Assembly: GCF_017876115.1 (NCBI RefSeq)
Contig: NZ_JAGINO010000009.1
Location: forward strand, 124,001-188,000
Source: Azospirillum picis
Lineage (GTDB): Bacteria > Pseudomonadota > Alphaproteobacteria > Azospirillales > Azospirillaceae
Reading direction: 5' to 3'
DNA: 64,000 nt
How positions within the stretch are numbered: position 1 is the stretch's first letter; each line of letters opens with the position of its first letter. Shown here one piece after another: positions 40,665 through 50,416 of this stretch. The translations under genes and the position numbers were made by a program. Below the pieces are notes generated by a model. The model did no database searches, was not told the origin of the DNA, and worked only from the letters and a program-made list of their open reading frames with translations.

Positions 40665-41426
40665 TTACAGCGCCAGCCGCTTCTTCAGCGCCTCCGCCCG
40701 GTTGCGGCTGACCGGCACACGGGGATTGCCGGGGGCGTCCATGATGAAGACTGCCCGGCCGTCGCGCCGCTCCACCGCGCGGGCATGGCGCAGGTTGACG
40801 ATGTAGCCGCGGTGGGTGCGGACGAAGGAGCGCGGGTCGAGGCGCACCTCAAGCTCCGACAGCGGCAGGCCGCAGAAATAGGCGCCGTCGGCGGTGTGGA
40901 CCGTGGTGTAATGCCCGTCGGCCTGGAGATAGACGGCGTCGCGCGGGTCGACCAGGACGATGCCCTGCCCCTTCTCCACCGGCAGCTTCACCAGCGGCTC
41001 GACGGCGCGCGGGCCGGGGGCCGGCGCGGCGCCGGCCGGGGCTGCGGCCCGGATCGCGGCGGTGCCTGCGACCACGGGCCCGCCGGCGCGCGACGCCTCC
41101 ATCAGCAGGAGCGCCGTCACCGCCCCGCCCGTCCCGCGGCCCGGTTCCGCCGCCAGGGCGCTGGCCTTCAGCACCAGCACCCGGCCGGGCAGCGCCACCA
41201 TCATCGAACAGGCCGAGGCCGGCGCCGACGGGTCGCCGGCCGCCGCAAGGAGCAGCTCCACCTTGGCCCGGTGGGAGGGCGGGTGCAGGTCGTGCAGGTA
41301 GGCGCCAACCAGCCCGGCGGCACGCTCTCCCAGCAGGCGCACCGCCGCCGGGTTGAGCGCGAGCACCCGCCGCGCATCATCCAGCAGCACCAGCCCGACG
41401 TCCATGTTCTGCAAGGCATATTCCAT
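40665..41426 (-). CDS. rcoM: RcoM-like CO-sensing haem-PAS/LytTR transcriptional regulator
   Basis: The 253-residue protein has an N-terminal PAS domain (about 1-110) and a C-terminal LytTR DNA-binding domain (about 145-253, with DGHYTTVHTADG and RTHRGYIVN). This is the RcoM architecture. The PAS part aligns with RcoM: GLVLLDDARRVLALN, then LHPPSHRAKVELLL containing His48, the equivalent of the RcoM haem ligand His. The MMVALPGRVLVLK segment with Met75/Met76 is equivalent to the CO-replaceable Met. A cysteine (Cys73) lies just before the Met pair. RcoM activates CO-related genes when CO binds its haem. Position directly upstream of cowN, with a repeat operator between, supports CO control of cowN. 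Confidence 0.85.
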   Translation of the reverse strand: MEYALQNMDVGLVLLDDARRVLALNPAAVRLLGERAAGLVGAYLHDLHPPSHRAKVELLLAAAGDPSAPASACSMMVALPGRVLVLKASALAAEPGRGTGGAVTALLLMEASRAGGPVVAGTAAIRAAAPAGAAPAPGPRAVEPLVKLPVEKGQGIVLVDPRDAVYLQADGHYTTVHTADGAYFCGLPLSELEVRLDPRSFVRTHRGYIVNLRHARAVERRDGRAVFIMDAPGNPRVPVSRNRAEALKKRLAL

Positions 41427-41454
41427 GGACGCCCACTATAGCCGCGGTCGCGGC

Positions 41455-42228
41455 TTAACTCCCGCCTTTCCGCTTGCCCTGCACCAGCGCCGCGACCACG
41501 CCGTGGAGGGTGCGGACCTCCTGCTCGGTCATCTCCATCCGCTCGAAGGCGTTGCGCAGCGTGCGGACCATCGACGGCCGCTTCTCCTCGCTGGTGAAGA
41601 AGCCGGTCTGGTCGAGCGACGCCTCCAGCCGTTCGAAGAAGTTCACCCGCTCGGCCATGGTCGCCGGCCGGGTCTGGCCGGTGTGCAGGAAGCGGTCGGG
41701 CGTGCGGTCGCCGGCCTGGAACCACTCGTAGCCGACCAGCAGCACCGCCTGCGCCAGGTTCAGCGACGAGAAGGCCGGGTTCAGCGGCACGGTGACCAGG
41801 GTCTGGGCGAGGGTCAGGTCGTCGTTGACCAGCCCGGTGCGCTCCGGCCCGAACATCACGCCGATCTTCTGGCCGGCGGCGAAACGCTCGCGCATCTCTC
41901 CCGCCGCGACGCGCGGGGTGACGAAGCGCTGGATCATGTCCCGGGTGCGCACGGTGGTGGCGTAGACCGCCTCCAGGTCGGCCACCGCGTCGGCCGTGGT
42001 CTCGAACACCCTGGCGTTGTCGATCACCATGTCGGCGCCGGAGGCCGCCGCCGACGCCTTCGCGTTCGGCCAGCCGTCGCGCGGCTTGACGAGGCGCAGG
42101 TCGGTCAGCCCGCAATTCAGCATCGCGCGGGCGCAGGCGCCGATGTTCTCGCCGAGCTGCGGCTGCACCAGGATGACGGCGGGGCCGCCGAGGATGGACT
42201 CACGCGTGGGATTCTGGCCGGAGGTCAT
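41455..42228 (-). CDS. trmJ: tRNA (cytidine/uridine-2'-O-)-methyltransferase TrmJ
   Basis: TrmJ 2'-O-methylates position 32 of tRNAs using SAM. The 257-residue protein has the SPOUT knot motifs: PAVILVQPQLGENIGACARA with LRLVKPRDG, GVMFGPERTGL, and VPLNPAFSSLNLAQAVLLV. The C-terminal ~80 residues are the TrmJ-specific extension. The ATG at 42228 (MTSGQNPTRES) follows the terminator-like repeat at 42261. The next gene upstream, lpxD, is in the same orientation, 83 bases away. Confidence 0.92.
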   Translation of the reverse strand: MTSGQNPTRESILGGPAVILVQPQLGENIGACARAMLNCGLTDLRLVKPRDGWPNAKASAAASGADMVIDNARVFETTADAVADLEAVYATTVRTRDMIQRFVTPRVAAGEMRERFAAGQKIGVMFGPERTGLVNDDLTLAQTLVTVPLNPAFSSLNLAQAVLLVGYEWFQAGDRTPDRFLHTGQTRPATMAERVNFFERLEASLDQTGFFTSEEKRPSMVRTLRNAFERMEMTEQEVRTLHGVVAALVQGKRKGGS

Positions 42229-42260
42229 GGGACATGCGTTCGCTTGTGGTGACGTGCTGC

Positions 42261-42296
42261 GCCCCCTCTCCCGCGTCGGCGGAGGGGGGCTGGGGA
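42261..42296. repeat. Intergenic palindromic repeat (copy 4)
   Basis: GCCCCCTCTCCCGC at the left pairs with GGCGGAGGGGGGC at the right around a short centre. It is the compact form of the element at 9723, 16935 and 29090, and lies between lpxD and trmJ on the same strand, where it could attenuate or stabilise the transcript. Confidence 0.6.
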
Positions 42297-42311
42297 ATCC
42301 GGCAAACGCGC

Positions 42312-43448
42312 CTAGTCCTGCCGTTCCGCCGCCTCGGCCGTGACCGGGCCGCCGTCCAGGGCGGTCAGCCGCTTCTTCAGCTCGGCGACATCGGCGAACA
42401 GGCGCTTCAGGCGGGCGAGGCCCTTGTACTGCTCGAAGGCGCGGGTGCGCGGCACCGCGGGATAGCCCATCCACACCGACTTGGGCGGGATGTCGGTGCC
42501 GACGCCGGAATTGGCGGCGACCACCGCGTCGCTGCCGATCTTGACGTGGTCGGCCACCCCGACCTTGCCGGCCAGCACCACGCGGTCGCCGATCTCCGTG
42601 CTGCCGGCGATGCCGACATGGCCGCACAGCATGCAGTTGGTGCCGACCTGGACGTTGTGGCCGATCTGGACGAGGTTGTCGATCTTGGTGCCGTTGCCGA
42701 TGCGGGTCGCGGTGACGGTGCCGCGGTCGATGGTGGCGCCGGCCCCGATCTCGACGTCGTCGCCGAGGACGACCGTCCCGATGGAGTTCACCCGGCGGAT
42801 CAGCACGTTGGTGCCGACGACGCGCCCGGTGGTCTTGGCCGACTCGACGCTGCCCGGCTCGGGCGTGACGAAGCTGAAGCCGTCGTTGCCGACGGCGGCG
42901 TTGGGGTGGATGATGCAGCGCGCGCCCATCTCCACCCGCTCGCCGATGCGGGCGCCGGGATGCAGCAGGCAGCCCTCGCCGATCACCGCGTCGGCGCCGA
43001 CGGTGACGTGCGGCAGGATGACCGCGCCGGCACCGATGCGGGCGCGCGGACCGATATAGGCGAAGGGCGCGATCGAGGCGTCGGGCGCCACCACCGCGTC
43101 GGGCGCCACATAGGCCTGCGGCGACACCCCGGGCTCGGCATGGACCGGTCGCTCGAACAGGTCGAGAAGCCCGGCCATCGCATAGCGCGGGCGTTTCACC
43201 ACGATACGGCCGAGGGTCCCGCCGGCCACGCCGTCGGGCAGTTCCATTCCCTCCGACACCACGGCGGCGACCGCCTTGCTCCCCGGCAGCAGGGCCAGCA
43301 GATCCCTGTCCATGGCCAGCGCCAGATCCCCAGGCCCTTCCGCTTCGGACGGATGGACGGCGCGGCGGACGGTGATGGAACCGTCGCCCTCGATCGCGGC
43401 ACCGAGGGCTTCGGCGATCGCGGACAGGGTCAGGGAAGGCGTGGTCAT
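42312..43448 (-). CDS. lpxD: UDP-3-O-acylglucosamine N-acyltransferase
   Basis: LpxD adds the second acyl chain in lipid A synthesis. The protein (378 residues from the ATG at 43448; a GTG at 43460 would add four) has the N-terminal uridine-binding domain and then about ten left-handed beta-helix hexapeptide repeats. Landmarks include IGPRARIGAGAVILPHVTVG and a central NAAVGNDGFSFVTPEPG segment, followed by the catalytic GHNVQVGTNCMLCGHVGIAG. It is separate from the usual bamA-lpxD-fabZ-lpxA cluster, so this may be a second copy or a dispersed single copy. Confidence 0.93.
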   Translation of the reverse strand: MTTPSLTLSAIAEALGAAIEGDGSITVRRAVHPSEAEGPGDLALAMDRDLLALLPGSKAVAAVVSEGMELPDGVAGGTLGRIVVKRPRYAMAGLLDLFERPVHAEPGVSPQAYVAPDAVVAPDASIAPFAYIGPRARIGAGAVILPHVTVGADAVIGEGCLLHPGARIGERVEMGARCIIHPNAAVGNDGFSFVTPEPGSVESAKTTGRVVGTNVLIRRVNSIGTVVLGDDVEIGAGATIDRGTVTATRIGNGTKIDNLVQIGHNVQVGTNCMLCGHVGIAGSTEIGDRVVLAGKVGVADHVKIGSDAVVAANSGVGTDIPPKSVWMGYPAVPRTRAFEQYKGLARLKRLFADVAELKKRLTALDGGPVTAEAAERQD

Positions 43449-43583
43449 CGGTCGGGGCACCGCTGTCAGGGGTGAAAAAGGCGCACCCGTCGCCGTGCAG
43501 GCGCCGCGACGGGTGCGCGGACCCTAGCACGGGCGTCCGGCCGATGGCGAGGCATCAGCACCGCGGCGCCGGCATCCGGCGGT

Positions 43584-44057
43584 TCAGGCAACCACGATGA
43601 AGGCGATCGCCAGCTTCGCCGCGGTGGCGAGCCCGGCCGAACCGACGGCCGGCCGCAGCCAGTTCTTCGCGCGCACCTTCACCTGTGCCAGCAGCGACTG
43701 GCGCTTCTGCACCGCATAATGCTTGCGCACGGTCTCCTTGATGTCCCAGGTGCCGGTGAAGCCCTGCGGCAGCACCAGCGCGTCGCCCGCGACATATTCA
43801 CGGGGGCTGCCCCCCTCCGGCGTGATGACGACCCGGCCCGCCAGCAGGACGCAGAACTCCTCGTAGGGCCAGTCCTTCATCGCCACCAGCCCGGGCGTGC
43901 ATTGCCAGATCCCGACCTTGTAGCGGCCATGGTCACCGGTATAGAGCAGGGTGTCGGTCTCCAGCGGCCGGCCTTCCAGGACGGTGCCGAAGACGGCGGG
44001 CTTGGCGGCGCCCTCGTCCGGACGGTGGCGCTCGATCGGCAGACAGAAGGACGGCAT
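43584..44057 (-). CDS. Cupin-domain protein
   Basis: The 157-residue protein has a small cupin of the DUF861/cupin_3 type in its middle: KVGIWQCTPGLVAMKDWPYEEFCVLLAGRVVITPEGG and EYVAGDALVLPQGFTGTWDIKE. The latter is a typical EfeE/(S)-ureidoglycine aminohydrolase-like stretch. The C-terminal ~25 residues are a hydrophobic helix ending AIAFIVVA, possibly a membrane anchor, which is unusual for this family. The ATG at 44057 has an AAGGAG ribosome site 5-6 bases upstream. The function is unknown. Confidence 0.8.
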   Translation of the reverse strand: MPSFCLPIERHRPDEGAAKPAVFGTVLEGRPLETDTLLYTGDHGRYKVGIWQCTPGLVAMKDWPYEEFCVLLAGRVVITPEGGSPREYVAGDALVLPQGFTGTWDIKETVRKHYAVQKRQSLLAQVKVRAKNWLRPAVGSAGLATAAKLAIAFIVVA

Positions 44058-44203
44058 CGGGTCTCCTTGGGCTGGGGACGGGCGGAACCGGACAGGCCGG
44101 CAGCCGCCGGCGGCCGTGAAGCTTCCTCCAGCCACCTGGAAAAATCAGCCGCTCAAAAGGGTCAGCCGCCCCGCCACCAGCCCGGATTTCGGCCACCACT
44201 ATT

Positions 44204-44932
44204 TCAGCCACCGAGATTGATGATCTCCACCCGGCGGTTCGCCGCCGCCGCCGGCTGGTCGGGCAGCAGCAGCTCGCGGGCGCCCATGCCCGAGGCTTCC
44301 AGCCTTTCGCGCCCGATGTGGTGGTGGGTGGCCAGATAATCGACGACCGCCGCCGCCCGCCGCCGCGACAGGGTCAGGTTGACCGCGTCGCCACCGACCC
44401 TGTCGGTATGCCCGACCACGCGGAAGCGGGTGGTGCCCGCCGCGGGGGCGGTCATCACGGCCGCCACCTTGTCCAGGATCGCCCGCGATTCCGGGCGGAT
44501 GTGGGCGGAGTTGAAGTCGAACTCCACGCGGAAGGCGGCACGCAGTTCCGGCACCGGCACCGCCACCGGGCCGGGAAGCGGGGGGAGTGCGACCGGCCCC
44601 GGAACTGGTCTTGAGGCCGGCGTCGGCTGTGCCGCTTCCGGTGACGCCGTGCCTGGCGGCAGCGCCGGCGGGCGCTGCAGCCGCATCGGCGGGCAGGACG
44701 GGTCGGTGACGCCGAGCAGTGCCGCCTGGATTTCGCACTCGCTGGGATTCGGCCCGAGCGGCACGGCCGGGGTTCCCACACCTTGGGCCACGGCCACCGA
44801 CGCCGAGGCGAGCCACAGGCAAGACCCGGCGACCGCGGCACACCGCAAGGCCGCATTGTTCGCAAAACCGACAATCGGCCCGCTTTGCGTGTGGAACAGT
44901 CCTGCGTCCATCTGTACGATCCCGGTCCGCAT
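44204..44932 (-). CDS. OmpA-family peptidoglycan-associated outer membrane protein
   Basis: The C-terminal ~110 residues form an OmpA domain: FDFNSAHIRPESRAILDKVA, then RFRVVGHTDRVGGDAVNLTLSRRRA and ELLLPDQPAAAANRRVEI. This carries the Asp and Arg that bind diaminopimelate in peptidoglycan. Between a signal-like hydrophobic segment (AVAGSCLWLASASVAVAQ) and this domain is a Pro/Ala-rich linker. The start is uncertain: ATG at 44932 is used here, 44911 is equally possible. It is divergent from dctP; a longer frame would overlap that gene's ribosome site. Confidence 0.82.
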   Translation of the reverse strand: MRTGIVQMDAGLFHTQSGPIVGFANNAALRCAAVAGSCLWLASASVAVAQGVGTPAVPLGPNPSECEIQAALLGVTDPSCPPMRLQRPPALPPGTASPEAAQPTPASRPVPGPVALPPLPGPVAVPVPELRAAFRVEFDFNSAHIRPESRAILDKVAAVMTAPAAGTTRFRVVGHTDRVGGDAVNLTLSRRRAAAVVDYLATHHHIGRERLEASGMGARELLLPDQPAAAANRRVEIINLGG

Positions 44933-44964
44933 CTTTCGTGTAGGGCGCTTGGGAGGAAACAACA

Positions 44965-46002
44965 ATGAAATCGCTGAAAGCTCTGTTCGCCGGCCTGGCG
45001 CTGTCCGCGCTCGCGGTCCCGGCCCTGCTGGCGGGGACCGCCGCCGCCGCCGACTACAAGGCGGAGTACAAGCTTTCGACCGTTCTGGGCAAGCCCTTCC
45101 CCTGGGGGGTCGGCGGGGACCGGTGGGCGGAACTGATCAAGGAGAAGACCCAGGGCCGGATCGTCGTGAAGATGTATCCCGGCACCTCCCTGGTCAACGG
45201 CGACCAGACCAAGGAATTCACCGCGCTGCGCCAGGGCACCATCGACATGGCGATCGGGTCGACCATCAACTGGTCGCCGCAGGTGAAGGAGCTGAACCTC
45301 TTTTCCCTGCCCTTCCTGATGCCCGACCACAAGGCGCTGGACGCCCTGACCCAGGGCGAGGTCGGCAAGAAGCTGTTCGACCTGCTGTCGACCAAGGACG
45401 TCGTGCCGCTGGCCTGGGGCGAGAACGGCTTCCGCGAGATCTCCAACTCCAAGCATGCCATCAAGGCGCCGGAAGACCTGAAGGGCTTGAAGATCCGCGT
45501 CGTCGGCTCGCCGCTCTACCTCGACACCTTCACGGCCCTGGGCGCCAACCCGACGCAGATGAGCTGGGCCGACGCCCAGCCCGCCCTGTCGACCGGCGCC
45601 GTCGACGGGCAGGAGAACCCGCTGACCATCTTCGTCGCCGCCAAGCTGGCCACCCTTGGCCAGAAGCACCTGACCCTGTGGGGCTACGTCGCCGACCCGC
45701 TGGTCTTCGTGGTCAGCAAGGAGGTCTGGAATAGCTGGTCGAAGGAGGACCAGGAGGCGGTGCGCGCCGCGGCGGTGCAGGCGGCGGCCGAGGAGGTGGC
45801 GCTGTCGCGCAAGGGCATCACCGCCGACGACGACAGCCTGCTCAAGAGCATCGCCGACCAGGGCGTCGACGTGGTCCGGCTGACCGCGGACCAGCAGAAG
45901 GCCTTCCAGGCCGCGACCAAGCCGGTCTTCGACAAATGGACCAAGCAGATCGGTCCCGACCTGGTGAAGTCCGCCGAGACGGCCATCGCCGCCGGGAGGT
46001 GA
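44965..46002 (+). CDS. dctP: TRAP transporter substrate-binding protein DctP
   Basis: The 345-residue protein has a signal peptide (FAGLALSALAVPALLAGTAAAA) and the DctP fold, with WAELIKEKTQGRIVVKMYPGTSLV, the long helix spanning the two lobes, and VDGQENPLTIF. TRAP systems import C4-dicarboxylates or related acids using ion gradients. No DctQ or DctM gene follows, and a terminator comes 46 bases after the stop, so it is an orphan binding protein here. A GGGAGGAAAC ribosome site precedes the ATG. Confidence 0.92.
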   Translation: MKSLKALFAGLALSALAVPALLAGTAAAADYKAEYKLSTVLGKPFPWGVGGDRWAELIKEKTQGRIVVKMYPGTSLVNGDQTKEFTALRQGTIDMAIGSTINWSPQVKELNLFSLPFLMPDHKALDALTQGEVGKKLFDLLSTKDVVPLAWGENGFREISNSKHAIKAPEDLKGLKIRVVGSPLYLDTFTALGANPTQMSWADAQPALSTGAVDGQENPLTIFVAAKLATLGQKHLTLWGYVADPLVFVVSKEVWNSWSKEDQEAVRAAAVQAAAEEVALSRKGITADDDSLLKSIADQGVDVVRLTADQQKAFQAATKPVFDKWTKQIGPDLVKSAETAIAAGR

Positions 46003-46047
46003 CGGGGCTGCTGCCGCACCGAGGGGCGTGACCGGGCGATGCGACCG

Positions 46048-46078
46048 GGCGTCCGGCCTGCCGGCCGGACGCCTTTTT
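46048..46078 (+). terminator. Rho-independent terminator after dctP
   Basis: An 11-bp stem (46048-46058 with 46063-46073, GGCGTCCGGCC/GGCCGGACGCC) closes over TGCC and is followed by TTTTT at 46074-46078. Confidence 0.92.
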
Positions 46079-46223
46079 CATGCCCGGCCGGCGCAGCGGC
46101 CTGATGCGCATCCGCCCGAAACGCGGTACGACTGTCGAATGAGACTTGCCGGCCCGCACAACCGCGGACGGCTGCCAGCGTGGAACGGGCGATGGGTGGG
46201 ACCAGCAGGGGGAGCGGGCGCGC

Positions 46224-46766
46224 ATGACGGCGGAGCTGCTGCTGGCCCTGTTCTGCATCGGCGCCACCCTGCTGTTCCTGGGCCTGCGCCGCGCCCTGAT
46301 CCACCGGACCGAGCAGGCGGTCCGCCGGGCCGGCGTCACCCTGCTCGCCGAGCGCGACGCCCTGGAGGCCCGGGCCAACGAACTCGAAGCGATGCAGGCC
46401 GAGATCGAGGCGCTCAGGGCGAAGCTGGCCGAACTGTCGGCGCACAGGCTGGTCCTGTCGCGGCGCGGCAGCCGGCGCGTCACCGCCTCGCGCCGCTTCA
46501 TCCACGAGATCGGCCGGCCGGAACCCGGCCGTCACCGATTCACCTTCCGCTTGAGGATGCTGCCCGGCTACGGCGACCGGGCGGAGGCGAAGGCGGTGCT
46601 TCATCCGGCCATCTGGCGCTTCGAGAACGAGGCGCTGGTCTGGTCGGCCGATTTCGCCGCCGCCCAGATGCTGACGCGCAGCATCTTCCACGAAGCGGTC
46701 GGCGTCGGCGTCACGGCACCGGCCCCGACAGGCAATGCCGCCGAGGCGGAGGCCGCGGCACCATGA
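46224..46766 (+). CDS. Membrane-anchored coiled-coil protein of unknown function
   Basis: I do not recognise this 180-residue protein. It has an N-terminal membrane helix (ELLLALFCIGATLLFLGL), then a coiled coil of about 45 residues (ERDALEARANELEAMQAEIE). A mixed C-terminal part with WRFENEALVWSADFAAAQML follows, and the tail is Ala/Pro-rich. The start at 46224 has a GGGGGAGCGGG ribosome site. Its stop overlaps the start of the next gene (ATGA at 46763), and that gene has the same anchor-plus-coiled-coil plan, so the two products may work as a complex at the inner membrane. Confidence 0.65.
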   Translation: MTAELLLALFCIGATLLFLGLRRALIHRTEQAVRRAGVTLLAERDALEARANELEAMQAEIEALRAKLAELSAHRLVLSRRGSRRVTASRRFIHEIGRPEPGRHRFTFRLRMLPGYGDRAEAKAVLHPAIWRFENEALVWSADFAAAQMLTRSIFHEAVGVGVTAPAPTGNAAEAEAAAP

Positions 46767-47257
46767 GCGCCTTGTGGATGCTGGCGGCACTCGCCAGTCT
46801 CGGCACCGGAGTGATGGGGGAGCGGATCCTGCGCATCCGGGCCAGGCGGCAGTCCGACAAGCTGGCGGCCCTGACCGAGCGTCTCGAAATCTACGCCAAC
46901 TACGGCAAGCTCGCCGCCGTCCGCCGTGCCGAGACCGAAGAGACGCTGACGGCCCTGGAGCGCGACATCGCCGCGGCGGAGAGCGAGATCCAGACGCTGC
47001 GGTCGGCGGCCGAGGACGCCGCGGCATCGCTGCCCGCGGAATTCCATTGCGTCGACCGCGTCGCCCGCAGCGGCGGGCCGCTGTGGTTCGTCGCGGTCGA
47101 GGCGCTCGACGCCTCGGCCCCCTGGTCGGGCGTGCGCCATTACGCGGTCGCCGCCGATAGTGCCGAGGAGGCGCGCAAGCGCGTCACCGAGCGGCACCCG
47201 TCGACCACGGCCTTCGCCATCGCCGCCGCAGCCCCCCTCGTCCTGCCGGAGCGGTGA
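46763..47257 (+). CDS. Second membrane-anchored coiled-coil protein of unknown function
   Basis: The 164-residue protein has an N-terminal membrane helix (ALWMLAALASLGTGVMGE), a heptad-rich segment (LAALTERLEIYANYGKLAAV and ETLTALERDIAAAESEIQTL), and a small globular C-terminus (WFVAVEALDASAPW, GVRHYAVAADSAEEA). It overlaps the preceding gene by four bases, so both are translated from one message, and a terminator follows. I know of no function for this pair. Confidence 0.65.
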   Translation: MSALWMLAALASLGTGVMGERILRIRARRQSDKLAALTERLEIYANYGKLAAVRRAETEETLTALERDIAAAESEIQTLRSAAEDAAASLPAEFHCVDRVARSGGPLWFVAVEALDASAPWSGVRHYAVAADSAEEARKRVTERHPSTTAFAIAAAAPLVLPER

Positions 47258-47268
47258 GGCAGACGTGG

Positions 47269-47299
47269 AAAAGGCCCCGGCGGGATGCCGGGGCCTTTT
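47269..47299. terminator. Bidirectional terminator between the coiled-coil pair and acs
   Basis: A 13-bp perfect stem (47269-47281 with 47287-47299, AAAAGGCCCCGGC/GCCGGGGCCTTTT) has a 5-base loop, with an A tract on one side and a T tract on the other. It can end transcription in both directions between convergent genes. The stem resembles the leuC terminator at 4951. Confidence 0.92.
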
Positions 47300-47342
47300 C
47301 CTGGAAGCGTCATCGGGCGAGGCGCCCTGTCCGCTCTCCCGC

Positions 47343-49283
<1,941 letters not shown>

Positions 49284-49712
49284 GAGTGCGATTCCCCCGT
49301 GGTGCTTCCGAATTGGCCGGAAGATGATTGGAGGGCGGCGGGCCGCCGCCCGGAATTGAGCGGCATTATCCACACAAGTTGCGGGACGAACAAGCAAATC
49401 GGCCCCCGCACGCCCCCCGACCAAAGGAGGATTGTGTCACTGATCTTGCAGCGCAAAACTGTTTCTTCGCCAAGCATAGCAATGCCGGCGTCGGGCATGC
49501 CGCAGGGTCCTTGCACCTGCCGTCAAGAGGACAGCACCGCCGCCGGCGCGACCATCCGCCGCGCCCCGGTGGCCGCAACGGCGCCGCGCCGTGATATCCG
49601 TCGGCCAACCCGGCCCCTGCTTGACCTGCCGCCTTGCTTAACCGGGCCTTAACCGGAACACCGATATAGAGTTGCGGCATCCCGGCAATGATCATCGGCG
49701 GCAAGGATCGCT
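49284..49712. promoter_or_regulatory. Intergenic region upstream of acs
   Basis: This 429-bp stretch between divergent genes should hold the acs promoter on the minus strand. The only structure noted is an 11-bp direct repeat (CTTAACCGG at 49637-49645 and 49648-49656), close to the small + strand gene. No reliable ORF or hairpin was found. Confidence 0.4.
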
Positions 49713-49946
49713 ATGCCCAGCACCACCAACGCGGACGATCTTCCCGACGCCGGCGACCGCGACGGACGCCTCGCCGCCCTGGCCGACCGCACCAGCCTGA
49801 TGGCCATCGACGCCACGCTCCGCGCCCTGCCGCGTGACGGCCTGCCCTTCAGCAAGGCCTCGGTCACCAGCGTCGCCGACCTCGCGCGGCGCATGCTGCA
49901 GGCCACCAACGACGTCCGCGCCGCCATGCAGGAAGCGGCGGAGTAG
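49713..49946 (+). CDS. Small conserved-looking protein of unknown function
   Basis: The 77-residue acidic protein (MPSTTNADDLPDAG...) is predicted to be helical in its second half (SVADLARRMLQATNDVRAAM). An AAGGA ribosome site is present before the ATG at 49713, and codon use is normal for this genome. I do not recognise a family. It stands alone between acs and the convergent EVE gene. Confidence 0.5.
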   Translation: MPSTTNADDLPDAGDRDGRLAALADRTSLMAIDATLRALPRDGLPFSKASVTSVADLARRMLQATNDVRAAMQEAAE

Positions 49947-49979
49947 GGCGCGCCTTCCCTCTCCGCCTCACGCCTGCGC

Positions 49980-50399
49980 TTACGCCGGCACCGCGATGCC
50001 GGCGAGATCGCACACCCTTGCCCACTCCTCGTCGCCGACGGGGCAGACGGACAGGCGCGACTGGCGGACCAGCGCCATGCCCTGCAACAGCGGGTCGAGC
50101 TTGATCTGCTTGAGGGTGACCGGCACCTTCACCGGCATCACCGGCGCCACGTCGACCATGCCGAAACGGCCGGACTCGTCGCTGGGGTCGGGATAGTAGG
50201 TGCGGACGATCTCGACGATGCCGACGATCTCCAGCCCCTCGTTGGAGTGGTAGAAGAAGGCGCGGTCGCCCGCCACCATGGCCTTCAGATTGTTGGACGC
50301 CTGGTAATTGCGCACGCCGTCCCAATGGGTCCGGCCGTCGGCGACCATGCGGTCCCACGAATACTTGAACGGCTCGGACTTCAGCAGCCAGTAGGCCAT
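49980..50399 (-). CDS. EVE-domain protein
   Basis: The 139-residue protein is a single EVE domain: AYWLLKSEPFKYSWD, HWDGVRNYQASNNLKAM, GDRAFFYHSNEGLEIVGIVEIV and PVTLKQIKLDPLL. EVE/YTH-related folds bind modified nucleic-acid bases; stand-alone forms are widespread, resemble human THYN1, and have no settled bacterial role. The ATG at 50399 is used; it lies 17 bases after the YciI gene stop, so the two are probably one operon. Confidence 0.88.
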   Translation of the reverse strand: MAYWLLKSEPFKYSWDRMVADGRTHWDGVRNYQASNNLKAMVAGDRAFFYHSNEGLEIVGIVEIVRTYYPDPSDESGRFGMVDVAPVMPVKVPVTLKQIKLDPLLQGMALVRQSRLSVCPVGDEEWARVCDLAGIAVPA

Positions 50400-50416
50400 C
50401 GCCGACGCTCTCCCGC

